Below, in pieces: positions 16,882-26,328 of a stretch of 45,237 nucleotides of DNA; positions within the stretch are counted from its first letter, which is position 1, and the number at the start of each line of letters is the position of its first letter. The translations under genes and the position numbers were made by a program. Source of the stretch: an uncultured Lachnospiraceae bacterium (lineage in GTDB: Bacteria; Bacillota; Clostridia; Lachnospirales; Lachnospiraceae); NCBI GenBank assembly GCA_910579495.1, contig CAJTVD010000027.1, positions 1-45,237 of the forward strand, in the 5' to 3' direction. The notes below the pieces were generated by a model. That model had not been told where the DNA came from. It ran no database searches and was given only the letters and a program-made list of their open reading frames with translations.

Positions 16882-18807
16882 ATGGGTCAATTAAATGAAG
16901 GGTTAGTGTACACAGACGAAAAGTGTACCGGATGCAACCGCTGTATTTCAGTCTGTCCGGTCTTGCAGGCGAACAGGGCAGTCACGGAAAACGGAGAAAA
17001 CAAAGTGCTGGTGGACGGGGATGCCTGCATCCACTGCGGTGCCTGCATGGATGTATGCCATCACCAGGCGAGGCGCTACAGGGACGATACGGGCCGGTTT
17101 TTTGAGGACTTGAAAAGAGGGGAGAAGATCAGCCTTCTGGTGGCCCCGGCATTCATTGCCAACTACCCGGACAAGTACGGGCAGATACTGGGGTATCTAA
17201 AGAGCCTGGGGGTAAACCACATTATCAGCGTCAGCTTCGGCGCGGACATTACCACATGGGGCTACCTGAATTATATCACCAGAAACGATTTCCGGGGAGG
17301 GATCTCCCAGCCCTGCCCAGCTATTGTGGATTATATTGAGCGGTATGTGCCGGAACTGGTCCCAAAGCTTGTCCCGGTGCACAGCCCCCTGATGTGCGGG
17401 GCGATTTACATAAAGAAATATATGGGCATTTCGGATAAGCTTGCCTTTATCAGCCCCTGCATTGCCAAGAAATCCGAGATGGAACGCCCGCAGAACCAAA
17501 ACTATGTATCTTACAATGTTACCTTTGGCCATCTCATGGAAAGGTTAAACGGCATAAATCTTTCCGGATACAATGCCACCGACGAGATAGAATACGGCCT
17601 TGGCAGCCTCTATCCCCAGCCAGGCGGGCTGAAGGAGAATGTGGAGCATTTCCTGGGCAGGGATGTTATGGTGCGGCAGATCGAAGGGGAGAACCACGCC
17701 TATGAGTATCTGGAGGCATATGCCCAAAGAGTGGGGAACAGGAGGCCACTTCCTTTTATGGTGGATGCCTTAAACTGTGGGGGCGGCTGTATATACGGCA
17801 CCGCCACGGAGCCCGGCAACGCCTGCAACGACGATATCCTGTTTGAGATCCACAAGCAAAGAACTGCCCCAAGGGGCAAAAAGAAGAAAAATCCCTGGGA
17901 CCGGGAGGCAGCACATGACGTCCGGCTGAAACGGTTCAACGAACAATTTAAAGACCTGAAGCTGGAGGATTTCCTTTGCACCTATACTGCCAAGGATGCC
18001 CGCCCTGCCCGGGCTGACAGCAAAAAGCTTGAGGAAGTGTTCCGCTCCATGGAAAAAATCACGGAAAAGGAGAGGAATATCAACTGCGGCGCCTGCGGCT
18101 ACGGCACCTGCAAGGCAATGGCCCAGGCCGTTTGTGGGGGCTTTAATAAAATAGAAAACTGTATTTATTATGTAAAAAAACGGCTGGAAGCAGAAAAAGA
18201 ATCCATTAACCAGATGACCAGGCACCTGCAGGAAAGGCAGGAGGCCAAGGAAGGGAAGTACCAGGAGATCCTGCTGGAATTTGAAAGGATCCAAAGGGCC
18301 ATCAGCGAGCTGGCCAAGGGCAACCAGGAGTGCGCCCAGGACGCTACCCAGATGGCCGGGGCAATGGCGGGCATGGCGGATTTCAGCAGCCTTTTGAAAA
18401 CTTCCGTGGACCATGTGACAGCCTCCGTCCAGGGCTATGACGCCATCAACGAGGATATCGTGAAAATCTCCAACCAGACCCGGATGCTTGCCCTGAACGC
18501 AGGGATAGAAGCTGCAAGGTCCGGGGAGGCAGGCAAAGGCTTTACCGTGATCGCCAACCGGGTCAGGGACCTGGCGGAACAGACCAATGGGACCATTGCC
18601 AACGGGAAGCGCCAGAGCGACAGCATCATCCCTGCCATGGAAGAGCTTGGGGAGGAGACAGTGCATTTCCTTGAGAATGTGGGAAATATCAACGACGGCA
18701 TCACTGCCCTGGCCGCAGGAAGCCAGGAAATTGCCGCCAAAGCGGAAGAAATTGAACATCTGGTGGACCGGATCCTGGGGCAGATGGCAGATGTGATCAA
18801 AGAATAA
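16882..18807 (+). CDS. Ferredoxin/[FeFe]-hydrogenase-like/methyl-accepting chemotaxis fusion (putative H2 or redox sensor)
   Basis: A 641-aa soluble protein. Two 4Fe-4S ferredoxin motifs come first (Cys15, 18, 21, 25 and Cys49, 52, 55, 59). An [FeFe]-hydrogenase large domain follows (about 75-345) with three H-cluster loops: QPCPAIV (Cys145), SPCIAKKSE (Cys193) and NCGGGC (Cys299, Cys303). All four H-cluster cysteines are kept, but the proton-relay cysteine preceding the first ligand is proline (Pro144). Next is an NCGACGYGTC iron-sulfur domain (from Cys402), then an MCP signalling hairpin (NQTRMLALNAGIEAARSGEAGKGF, tip near 530-560). No membrane helix. Known sensory [FeFe]-hydrogenases also lack the relay cysteine. 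It lies just before the flagellar genes, fitting a cytosolic chemoreceptor for H2 or redox state. Confidence 0.9.
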   Translation: MGQLNEGLVYTDEKCTGCNRCISVCPVLQANRAVTENGENKVLVDGDACIHCGACMDVCHHQARRYRDDTGRFFEDLKRGEKISLLVAPAFIANYPDKYGQILGYLKSLGVNHIISVSFGADITTWGYLNYITRNDFRGGISQPCPAIVDYIERYVPELVPKLVPVHSPLMCGAIYIKKYMGISDKLAFISPCIAKKSEMERPQNQNYVSYNVTFGHLMERLNGINLSGYNATDEIEYGLGSLYPQPGGLKENVEHFLGRDVMVRQIEGENHAYEYLEAYAQRVGNRRPLPFMVDALNCGGGCIYGTATEPGNACNDDILFEIHKQRTAPRGKKKKNPWDREAAHDVRLKRFNEQFKDLKLEDFLCTYTAKDARPARADSKKLEEVFRSMEKITEKERNINCGACGYGTCKAMAQAVCGGFNKIENCIYYVKKRLEAEKESINQMTRHLQERQEAKEGKYQEILLEFERIQRAISELAKGNQECAQDATQMAGAMAGMADFSSLLKTSVDHVTASVQGYDAINEDIVKISNQTRMLALNAGIEAARSGEAGKGFTVIANRVRDLAEQTNGTIANGKRQSDSIIPAMEELGEETVHFLENVGNINDGITALAAGSQEIAAKAEEIEHLVDRILGQMADVIKE

Positions 18808-18823
18808 AAACGAAAGATTCCTC

Positions 18824-18850
18824 TAAAGTCTTTGGGAAATAATCCGATAC
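18824..18850 (+). promoter_or_regulatory. Sigma-D (sigma-28) flagellar promoter of the flgM operon
   Basis: TAAA at 18824-18827, 15-nt spacer, TCCGATAC at 18843-18850. This fits the sigma-D consensus TAAA-N15-GCCGATAT at all but two positions and matches two further promoters in the window. Confidence 0.85.
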
Positions 18851-18911
18851 AATTAGTGAAATGAAATACAGATGCAAACAGGATTAAGGGTCCACGGAAG
18901 GAGGAATCCCA

Positions 18912-19187
18912 ATGCGTATAGAGGCTTATACACAGGTACAGAAGCTTTACGAAACCAAAAAGACATTAAAGACCCAGGCAAAGAACCAGGTGAGCGCTTC
19001 CGACCAGCTGCAGATTTCAGGCATGGGCCGGGATTTTCATATTGCAAAACAGGCAGTGGCAGGGAGTGCGGATATCAGGGAGGATGTAGCCGCTTCCATC
19101 AAAGCGAAGATCTCCTCCGGCTCTTATGAGGTAAGCACAGAGAGCTTTGCAGACAAATTAATGCAGAAGTTTGAAGAAATGAGGTAA
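18912..19187 (+). CDS. flgM: Anti-sigma-28 factor FlgM
   Basis: A 91-aa protein with the FlgM C-terminal signature: DIREDVAASIKAKISSGSYEV followed by ADKLMQKFEE. FlgM holds sigma-D inactive until the hook-basal body is complete and FlgM is exported. RBS AAGGAGG precedes ATG 18912. It is the first gene after the sigma-D promoter, giving the usual autoregulatory circuit. Confidence 0.93.
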   Translation: MRIEAYTQVQKLYETKKTLKTQAKNQVSASDQLQISGMGRDFHIAKQAVAGSADIREDVAASIKAKISSGSYEVSTESFADKLMQKFEEMR

Positions 19188-19192
19188 TCCCA

Positions 19193-19714
19193 GTGGCAAG
19201 TTTAATGGAAAACCTGATTGAAGTATTAGACTTGGAAAGCCAGGAATATGAAAACTTGCTGGGATTATCTATGAAGAAAACGCCGGTGATCATATCCGGC
19301 GATTTAGATCAATTAGCCAAAATCACGGATGAAGAACAAGTCGTTGTGGGCAGGATCAACCGTCTCGAACAAAAGAGAGAGGAAGTATTTACAGATGTCG
19401 CCAACGTAATCAACAAGGATGTTAACACGCTGATGATCCCGGACCTGGTGGATATGCTAAAAGCCAGGCCCCAGGAGCAGCGGAAGCTGGCTAAAGTCCA
19501 TGACAGGCTCGGCACAGCCGTCCACCAGGTAAGAAGGGTGAACGAACAGAACAGGGCGCTGATACAAAATGCCCTGGAGATGGTCGAGTTTGACATAAAT
19601 GTGCTGCAATCCATGAAGATGGCCCCTGAAACAGCCAATTACAATAAAGGGGCTTACAATTCGGGAGTGCACATGGGAGGAATAGGTGGAAAAGGCTTTG
19701 ATGCCAAACAATAA
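19193..19714 (+). CDS. flgN: FlgN-type flagellar chaperone
   Basis: A 173-aa all-helical protein. The N-terminal MASLMENLIEVLDLE and the EEQVVVGRINRLEQKR segment are typical of clostridial FlgN, the export chaperone of the hook-filament junction proteins FlgK and FlgL. It lies between flgM and flgK, the standard position. The start is GTG 19193; ATG 19205 is an alternative. The last 25 residues are Gly/Asn-rich and probably disordered. Confidence 0.88.
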   Translation: MASLMENLIEVLDLESQEYENLLGLSMKKTPVIISGDLDQLAKITDEEQVVVGRINRLEQKREEVFTDVANVINKDVNTLMIPDLVDMLKARPQEQRKLAKVHDRLGTAVHQVRRVNEQNRALIQNALEMVEFDINVLQSMKMAPETANYNKGAYNSGVHMGGIGGKGFDAKQ

Positions 19715-19740
19715 TCCTTGAAAGGTTACGGGGTGATATT

Positions 19741-21387
19741 ATGTCTTTATTTGGAAGTTTATATGTAGGCGCCAGCGGGCTGCAGACCAGCCAGAACGCT
19801 TTAAATACCACGGCGCACAATATGTCTAATGTTGATACCCAGGGGTTTACCCGGCAGCAGGTGCAGCAGGGTACCCGTCCGTACAACATACTCTCCAAGA
19901 GCGCGTCTGCCAATGCGTACCAGCAGACCGGCCTTGGCGTCAGCTACGTTCAGGTCAAGCATATCAGAGATTTTTTCCTTGACAGAAATTACCGCCAGGA
20001 GGCGGGCAGAAGCGCCTTTTACGGCGTGTCAGCGTCAGCTTTTGAAGAGGTGGAGAACCTTTTCCAGGAGCTGGAGGGCAAGTCCTTTGCCAAATCCATT
20101 GAAAACCTGTGGACTTCTGTCCAGGAACTTTCCAAAGACCCGGGCAATGCGGTAAACCAGGGCGTTTTCGTACAGCGTTGTAACGAATTCTTAAACCGCG
20201 CCCAGGCAATCTATGGCGGGCTTTGCGATTACCAGGATAACTTAAACTACCAGGTCAAGCAGCAGGTGGATACCATAAACGCTTACGGCAAGCGGATCGT
20301 GGAGCTGAACCAGCAGATTATGAAAATCGAAGGCGGCGGCGTGGAACATGCCAATGACTTAAGGGATGAAAGGGACCTTCTGGTAGACGAACTATCGTCC
20401 ATGGCACAGATAGAATTAAGGGAAGACGCTAACGGAAATTACCTGATCTATATGGAGGGCGTGGACTTTGTAAAAGCCCAGTCCTACAATAAGATTGAAC
20501 TGGATGTTGACGTGGAAACAGGGTTCTATACCCCTTACTGGACGCAGCTTGCCAAGCGGGATGCTGACGGCAAGTTAAACAATGGGGCAAAACTCTATAA
20601 AATGAACCAGATCATATCCACGGACAGGAATACGGATGTGGGGGCGCTGAAGTCCCTGCTGTATGCAAGGGGGACCAGAAGGGGCACATATAAGGATGTG
20701 GATCCCAGCACAGGCGACCCGGCAAGCCCCAATTATGATCCTGACGACGGATATGACGCTACAGAGTACAAAAACCTCACTTCCCAGTCTGTAATGATGC
20801 ATATACAGGCAGAGTTTGACCAGTTGATACATGGGGTGACTACTGCCATCAATAAAGTGTTTGCAGATGCGGCGGCCAGTGAACCTAATACCGATTATAT
20901 GAAGGATAAAAATGGGGATGCATATACCATTTTTAATTTAAGGACAGGGAAACCTTATGCAGATAAGGATTTCTCAATAGAAAATATTATCATAAATGGG
21001 GAGATCAAACAGGCTCCTACTTTGCTTGGCTTCAAGAAAGAGGACGGCAAGATTGACCAGGAGACAGCAGATAAGCTAAAGGAGATCTTCATGGAGGAAA
21101 GCCTTTACTTAAATCCCAGGGTCAAGACAAAGACCAGCTTTGTTTATTATTACAGCGACCTTGTATCCCAGGTGGCCAATACTGGTTCCGTTATGAGGAA
21201 CATCTGCGATAACCAGGAGATGACTGTGGACAATATCGCGGCGGCAAGGGAACAGATCATCGGCGTTTCTTCCGATGAAGAAATGAGCAATATGGTTATG
21301 TTCCAGAACGCATACAACGCTTCCAGCCGTTACATTAACGTTATCAGCGAACTGATGGAGCACGTGATCAATACGCTTGGAAGATAA
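19741..21387 (+). CDS. flgK: Flagellar hook-associated protein 1 FlgK, first copy
   Basis: A 548-aa hook-filament junction protein. The N-terminus MSLFGSLYVGASGLQTSQNALNTTAHNM has the rod/hook family helix, followed by the NVDTQGFTRQQV motif. The C-terminal helix MVMFQNAYNASSRYINVISELMEHVINTLG carries the matching D0 heptads. Between them are the FlgK D1 segments such as VDELSSMAQIE. RBS ACGGGGTGA. It is followed 15 nt later by a second FlgK. Confidence 0.93.
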   Translation: MSLFGSLYVGASGLQTSQNALNTTAHNMSNVDTQGFTRQQVQQGTRPYNILSKSASANAYQQTGLGVSYVQVKHIRDFFLDRNYRQEAGRSAFYGVSASAFEEVENLFQELEGKSFAKSIENLWTSVQELSKDPGNAVNQGVFVQRCNEFLNRAQAIYGGLCDYQDNLNYQVKQQVDTINAYGKRIVELNQQIMKIEGGGVEHANDLRDERDLLVDELSSMAQIELREDANGNYLIYMEGVDFVKAQSYNKIELDVDVETGFYTPYWTQLAKRDADGKLNNGAKLYKMNQIISTDRNTDVGALKSLLYARGTRRGTYKDVDPSTGDPASPNYDPDDGYDATEYKNLTSQSVMMHIQAEFDQLIHGVTTAINKVFADAAASEPNTDYMKDKNGDAYTIFNLRTGKPYADKDFSIENIIINGEIKQAPTLLGFKKEDGKIDQETADKLKEIFMEESLYLNPRVKTKTSFVYYYSDLVSQVANTGSVMRNICDNQEMTVDNIAAAREQIIGVSSDEEMSNMVMFQNAYNASSRYINVISELMEHVINTLGR

Positions 21388-21402
21388 GGAGGAAGTGAAT
21401 AG

Positions 21403-23319
21403 ATGCCATCACAATTTTTTGGATTATATATTGCAGGCTCGGGGCTTCGGGCTTCCAATGCGGCTTTAAATACCACGGCCAATAATATTGCCAATGCCCA
21501 GACAGACGGCTACAGCCGCCAGCAGGCCACCCAGCAGGCAAGCGAGGCACTGAGGACCTTTACCACTTACGGATGCGCCGGGGCAGGTGTGGATACCATT
21601 GCCATAGAGCGGATCAGGGACAGCTTCTATGATGTGAAATACTGGTCCAACAATACCAATTACGGAGAATTTTCAGTAAAGCAGTATTATGCCAAAACCA
21701 TAGAAAATTATTTTGACGATGATACCTCCAGCGGGTTCAATGCCATTTTCAATAAAATGAGCAATGCCCTCCAGTCTGTGACCACCAATTCCAGCAGCAA
21801 GGAATCCAAGGCGCAGTTCCTGGCAACGGTAAAATCACTGACAGATTATTTTAACAATATGTATGGTAATCTTCAGGAGCTGCAAAAGGATGTTAACCTG
21901 GAGATCAAGCAGTGTGTGGACCAGGTCAATTCCATTGCCCAGAAGATTGCAACCTTAAATAAGCAGATCAATACAATTGAGCTTTCCGGCTCCAAGGCCA
22001 ATGAATTAAGGGACCAGAGGGATAAACTGGTTGACGAACTATCACAGATAGTGGATGTGGAAATCAGGGAGACCCCCATCAAAGACAAACTCTATCCGGA
22101 TATAGAAACCGGGGCGACCAGATATCTTGTCCGCATTGCAGGGGGGCAGGTGCTGGTGGATGGAAACGATTATAAGACACTTGTCTGTGAAGCCAGGGAT
22201 AAGGATGAGAAGGTGAACCAGTCGGACGCTAACGGGCTGTACCGGATCAAATGGGACAACGGCAACCAGTTCAGCCTTGCAAACGCTGCCATGGGGGGCA
22301 AGCTGAAAGGGCTTGTGGAGCTGCGGGACGGCAATGACGGGGCGAATTTCAGGGGAGAGATTACCGGCGTAACCCCCCGGAACCCTGCCGACCCTCTGAG
22401 CCAAAGTAAGGTCATGGTTGAGGTTAGCGACGAGTATCTGAAGAACATGCAGGAGTGTACCCTTTCTTCTACTGGCGGCGTGATCCATCTTGGCAATAAA
22501 GTTTACTATTATGAAAGCTGGACATTTGACCAGGCAACCAATACCTATACTTTTACTATGGATGATGCGGACGGAAGCGGGCATCAGATGGAGAAGGTTG
22601 ACACTTCCCTGGTGGGCAAAACTGCCAAAACAGAATCAGAGATCAAGTACCAGGGCATCCCTTACTATATGGAACAGATGAATGAATGGATCCGCGGTTT
22701 TGCGGAAGCCATAAATAAGATTTTTACTGAGGGTACAGATGCCTATGGGAATCCCGGGGGTGTTTTATTTACCGGCTATAACGGGGCGGGATATGAGTAC
22801 CAGTTTAACCAAAAGGGCGAGCTGCTTTTACTGGACGGCAGTGGGAAACCCATCCCCGACCCAAATAAACCAGGTGAGTTCCTTGTGGACCCTAAAGGGT
22901 ATTATGAATTGACAGCAGGGAATTTTGCAGTGAATTCCAAGCTCCTTGCGGATGCTTCCCTTTTAGGGACCAGGAGCAGCGATAAGGTAGGCGTGGAGGA
23001 GTGCGGCCAGATTGAAGAAATGATCAAGCTGATTGCCAATAAGGAAATTTTCAGCTTCCGTAACGGGACCGCAGGGCAGCTTCTTGATATGATCTTGTCA
23101 GATATAACCTTAAATGCCAGTGATGCGGATATGTTCTATGATACCTACAGTGCGTTACAGGTTAGCATTGATAACCAAAGGAGCTCCATATCAGGGGTGG
23201 ACGAGGACGAAGAAGCGGTGAGCCTGGTGAAATTCCAGAGCAACTACACCCTGGCATCTAAGATGATACAGACGCTTACAGAAGTTTACGACCAGTTGAT
23301 TCTGCGTACTGGCGTGTAA
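21403..23319 (+). CDS. flgK: Flagellar hook-associated protein FlgK, second copy
   Basis: A 638-aa paralogue of the preceding protein. It shares the N-terminal SGLRASNAALNTTANNIANAQTDGYSRQQ and C-terminal VSLVKFQSNYTLASKMIQTLTEVYDQLI helices. The middle (about residues 230-500) is longer and unrelated at a glance. Two FlgK genes in tandem probably form two distinct junction rings or a mixed ring; which copy contacts the hook cannot be read from sequence. RBS AAGGAGGAAG before ATG 21403. Confidence 0.9.
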   Translation: MPSQFFGLYIAGSGLRASNAALNTTANNIANAQTDGYSRQQATQQASEALRTFTTYGCAGAGVDTIAIERIRDSFYDVKYWSNNTNYGEFSVKQYYAKTIENYFDDDTSSGFNAIFNKMSNALQSVTTNSSSKESKAQFLATVKSLTDYFNNMYGNLQELQKDVNLEIKQCVDQVNSIAQKIATLNKQINTIELSGSKANELRDQRDKLVDELSQIVDVEIRETPIKDKLYPDIETGATRYLVRIAGGQVLVDGNDYKTLVCEARDKDEKVNQSDANGLYRIKWDNGNQFSLANAAMGGKLKGLVELRDGNDGANFRGEITGVTPRNPADPLSQSKVMVEVSDEYLKNMQECTLSSTGGVIHLGNKVYYYESWTFDQATNTYTFTMDDADGSGHQMEKVDTSLVGKTAKTESEIKYQGIPYYMEQMNEWIRGFAEAINKIFTEGTDAYGNPGGVLFTGYNGAGYEYQFNQKGELLLLDGSGKPIPDPNKPGEFLVDPKGYYELTAGNFAVNSKLLADASLLGTRSSDKVGVEECGQIEEMIKLIANKEIFSFRNGTAGQLLDMILSDITLNASDADMFYDTYSALQVSIDNQRSSISGVDEDEEAVSLVKFQSNYTLASKMIQTLTEVYDQLILRTGV

Positions 23320-23336
23320 AGGAATGAGGTAAAAGC

Positions 23337-24962
23337 ATGAGAATGACCAATAAAATTATGCAGAATAACTCTCTGTATAATATCAATAATAACAAATTAT
23401 TGCAGGATAAGCTGAGCACCCAGATGTCCACACAGAAGAAGATCACACGGCCTTCCGATGACCCGGTGATTGCTATCCGTGCCCTGCGCCTGCGGACCAG
23501 CGTTTCCGAACTGGTACAGTACCATGAAAAGAATGTACAGGATGCGGAAAGCTGGCTGAATGTGACGGACAAATCTTTAAGCACAATCACGGACGTACTT
23601 ACGGATTTTAACAGGAAAGCAAATACTGGTGCCAATAAGGAATATAATGCTGATAACCTGAAGATTATTTTGGAACAGCTGAAATCCCTGCGGGATGAAT
23701 TCTATTCTTCCGGAAACATGGACTATGCGGGAAGGTACATTTTTACAGGCTATAGGACGGATACGCCGCTGTCATTTAATGAAAGCGTGAATAAACAGCC
23801 CGAAGGGTATCCTAAATATGTGATTACCGAACAGAATACCATAGAAGGATTCGATACGGTTAATTACACTGATATTGGCGGCCTGTCAGGGTTAAGCAAG
23901 GACAATTATACCGAAGGGAAATATGACCCCACTGTTGCCGGCACTGGAATGACAGAGCAGGATATCCTTAATGGGGATATCCATAGAATGCGCCTGTCCT
24001 ATGATAAATTGGCAGATGTAAATTTAAATATGAAAGTCATGATGCCTAATCCGGCAGACCCCAATGGCCCGCTGGTGGAAGATACTTCCGTGCAATTTGC
24101 GCCTGACAAAGTAAGCTATGGCGCAGACCCCAACCCTTACGACCAGATTTATGCCGCAAATACGGCAAATCCGCCGGAAGAAAAAGTGATTTTTGTGCCA
24201 GAAACAGGTGAGCTGTTGTTCAGTGATGCCTCCTACTCAAAACTGGAAAATGCCCTGGCTACGAATCCGGATGGAGAACTTCGTTTTGAGTATACAAAAG
24301 ACCAGTGGGAAAACGGCGACCTTCGCCCGGAGCATTATTTCGCCTGCGAAGCAACCACCAAAAATGAGGACGGCACCGATAAGACGGTTACGTACAATGC
24401 AGAATACCTTACAACAGGAAAGAATAAGCAGACAATTGAATATGACGTTGGTTACAACCAGAAAATCCAGGTAAACACCACCGCAGACGAAGTATTTACC
24501 CATAACCTGAACCGGGACATTGAGGACTTAGAGCGTGCCATCAGCGACCTGGAAAAAATTGAAGCCACCAAAAAGGATATGGAAGCCGTTTATAAAGGAA
24601 TGAAGGAAGGCGACGCGGATTATACCAAGGTAAAGAAACAGTATGAAGCCGCTGAAAAAGCTTACAGCCATATCCGCGAAAACGTACATAATATGTACGA
24701 AAAACTCATTGGCAGGTCACAGCAATACCTGGACGACACCAATATAGCGGTTACGGACAATGGAACAAGGGGGCAGCGTCTCCAGCTTATTGATAACCGC
24801 CTGACGGAACAGAAGACCACCTTCAAGACCCTGCAGTCGGAAAACGAGGATGCGGATATTGCGGAAGTTGCCATCCAGCTTACCGCTTCGGAGCTTACCT
24901 ACAACGCGGCTCTTATGGCGACAGGAAAGATTATGCAGACATCCCTGATGAATTATATTTAA
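23337..24962 (+). CDS. flgL: Flagellar hook-associated protein 3 FlgL
   Basis: A 541-aa junction protein. N-terminal MRMTNKIMQNNSLYNINNN and TRPSDDPVIAIRALRLR with ESWLNVTDKSLSTITDVL are FlgL/flagellin D0-D1 helices. The C-terminal IAEVAIQLTASELTYNAALMATGKIMQTSLMNYI closes the bundle. Enterobacterial FlgL is about 320 residues; the extra length is an insert at about residues 130-390. It is 18 nt after the second flgK. Confidence 0.92.
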   Translation: MRMTNKIMQNNSLYNINNNKLLQDKLSTQMSTQKKITRPSDDPVIAIRALRLRTSVSELVQYHEKNVQDAESWLNVTDKSLSTITDVLTDFNRKANTGANKEYNADNLKIILEQLKSLRDEFYSSGNMDYAGRYIFTGYRTDTPLSFNESVNKQPEGYPKYVITEQNTIEGFDTVNYTDIGGLSGLSKDNYTEGKYDPTVAGTGMTEQDILNGDIHRMRLSYDKLADVNLNMKVMMPNPADPNGPLVEDTSVQFAPDKVSYGADPNPYDQIYAANTANPPEEKVIFVPETGELLFSDASYSKLENALATNPDGELRFEYTKDQWENGDLRPEHYFACEATTKNEDGTDKTVTYNAEYLTTGKNKQTIEYDVGYNQKIQVNTTADEVFTHNLNRDIEDLERAISDLEKIEATKKDMEAVYKGMKEGDADYTKVKKQYEAAEKAYSHIRENVHNMYEKLIGRSQQYLDDTNIAVTDNGTRGQRLQLIDNRLTEQKTTFKTLQSENEDADIAEVAIQLTASELTYNAALMATGKIMQTSLMNYI

Positions 24963-24996
24963 GGAATGCGTGGCATCACGCGGATTAGGAGCATTT

Positions 24997-25452
24997 ATGA
25001 GAATAAATACCAAGGTTTTTGGGGAAATTGAGATTATAGAGGAAAAAATCATCCATTTCCCTTCCGGGATCATCGGATTCCCTGGGCTGACAGATTTTGC
25101 CCTTGTGCATGACGAAGAAAAGGGGATTGGCGCTATCCATTGGCTCCAATCTATACAGGAACCGGGGTTTGCCATGCCTGTAATGGACCCGCTACTGGTA
25201 AAGCCGGACTATAACCCGGAAGTGGATGACGAACTGTTAAAACCTATTGGAGATCTGGAGCCGGAGGAACTGCTGGTGATGGTTACCGTTACTGTTCCTG
25301 GCGATATTAAACAGATGAGCGTGAACCTGAAAGGCCCTATCATTGTGAATGCATCAAAAAGGAAGGCATGCCAGGTGATCGTAGATGGCGGGGGCTATGC
25401 AGTAAAGTTCCCTGTCTATGAGATATTGAATGCAAAGAAAGCGGGTGAGTAA
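24997..25452 (+). CDS. fliW: Flagellar assembly factor FliW
   Basis: A 151-aa protein with the FliW pattern: GEIEIIEEKIIHFPSGIIGFPG at the start, PLLVKPDYNPEVDDE, TVTVPGDIKQMSVNLKGPIIVN near the end. FliW binds either flagellin or CsrA, relieving CsrA repression of flagellin translation when flagellin is scarce in the cytoplasm. ATG 24997 follows TAGGAG; an in-frame GTG at 24970 has no site. It is directly followed by csrA with no gap. Confidence 0.93.
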   Translation: MRINTKVFGEIEIIEEKIIHFPSGIIGFPGLTDFALVHDEEKGIGAIHWLQSIQEPGFAMPVMDPLLVKPDYNPEVDDELLKPIGDLEPEELLVMVTVTVPGDIKQMSVNLKGPIIVNASKRKACQVIVDGGGYAVKFPVYEILNAKKAGE

Positions 25453-25671
25453 ATGTTAGCTTTATCCAGAAAGAAAAATGAAGCCCTTATTGTCAATAAC
25501 AATATTGAGATTACAGTATTGGAGATCAAAGGGGAACAGGTAAAGCTGGGCATCAGTGCACCAAGGGAAGTTCCTGTATACCGGAAAGAAGTTTACGAAC
25601 AGATACAGGAAGTAAATAAAGAAGCTGTTAATATGGAAGGGCTGGAGGCATTAAAACATTTGCTTGGCTGA
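25453..25671 (+). CDS. csrA: Carbon storage regulator CsrA
   Basis: A 72-aa RNA-binding protein. MLALSRKKNEALIVN and GISAPREVPVYRKEVYEQI are the two CsrA RNA-contact strands. It represses translation by binding GGA motifs near ribosome binding sites. The start abuts the fliW stop (TAAATG), so the antagonist pair is co-translated. The flagellin leader in this window has GGA motifs that could be the target. Confidence 0.95.
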   Translation: MLALSRKKNEALIVNNNIEITVLEIKGEQVKLGISAPREVPVYRKEVYEQIQEVNKEAVNMEGLEALKHLLG

Positions 25672-25698
25672 GATAGTAATAGAGGGAAAAACGTTTAG

Positions 25699-25727
25699 GG
25701 CTGTGCAGCTTTTGCACAGCCTTTTTT
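25699..25727 (+). terminator. Intrinsic terminator after csrA
   Basis: Stem GGCTGTGCA/TGCACAGCC (9 bp), loop GCTTT, then TTTTTT (25722-25727). It ends the flgM-csrA unit. Confidence 0.93.
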
Positions 25728-25770
25728 GGCAGAAAGATTCCGGGAAAAGGAGATTTTTGTTGTTGCCCTA

Positions 25771-25797
25771 TAAATTTTCACGGCCTTATTCCGATAT
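25771..25797 (+). promoter_or_regulatory. Sigma-D promoter of the flaG-fliD-fliS unit
   Basis: TAAA at 25771-25774, 15-nt spacer, TCCGATAT at 25790-25797. Same architecture as at 18824 and 32095. Confidence 0.87.
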
Positions 25798-25873
25798 ATA
25801 AATAGAAGACAGGAAAACTCTAAAGTTTTTATTATTTAACAAAACCAAATTATATCACACGGAGGTGATTAAA

Positions 25874-26317
25874 ATGGCAATAGAACCATTAAACAGTGCA
25901 ATGACTTTTCAGGTACAGAATACCCCACAAGCAAAACCTGTACCGAAACAGACGGTAGAGAACATGGATGTTGCTACGCAGGAACAGAATAACGTATACG
26001 ACACCACCACTGTGAAAGTCGCAGAAACAGAGCCTAAGGATGAGAAGGAAGACAGCCAGGACAGCGCTGAGAGGAACATGTCCAAAGAACAGCCCTCCAC
26101 CACGGATAAGATTAAGAAAGCGGTGGAAAACCTGAACAAGAACCTGACCCATTCCGAAGCGATATTCGGGATCCATGATGCTACTAACCGTGTTACGATT
26201 AAAATTGTAGACAAGGAAACCAAGGAAGTCATTAAAGAGATTCCCCCTGAAAAGACCCTGGATATGATTGCGAAAGCATGGGAACTTGCAGGCATATTGG
26301 TGGATGAGAAAGGATAG
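25874..26317 (+). CDS. flaG: FlaG family protein
   Basis: A 147-aa protein. The C-terminal 65 residues are the FlaG domain (HDATNRVTIKIVDKETKEVIKEIPPEKTLDMIAKAWE). The N-terminal 80 residues are polar and Glu/Lys/Gln-rich, probably disordered. FlaG proteins influence filament length; the mechanism is unclear. ATG 25874 follows GGAGGTGA directly; the in-frame GTG inside that site is rejected as a start. It lies 11 nt before fliD. Confidence 0.88.
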   Translation: MAIEPLNSAMTFQVQNTPQAKPVPKQTVENMDVATQEQNNVYDTTTVKVAETEPKDEKEDSQDSAERNMSKEQPSTTDKIKKAVENLNKNLTHSEAIFGIHDATNRVTIKIVDKETKEVIKEIPPEKTLDMIAKAWELAGILVDEKG

Positions 26318-26328
26318 GAGGTAATATT

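Noticed and set aside
17770..18759. 329-aa minus-strand ORF
   Set aside because: Shadow of the hydrogenase-MCP gene; the sense frame has unmistakable domain motifs.
18812..18835. Terminator after the hydrogenase-MCP gene
   Set aside because: Only a five-base AAAGA/TCTTT pairing, and the region is occupied by the sigma-D promoter.
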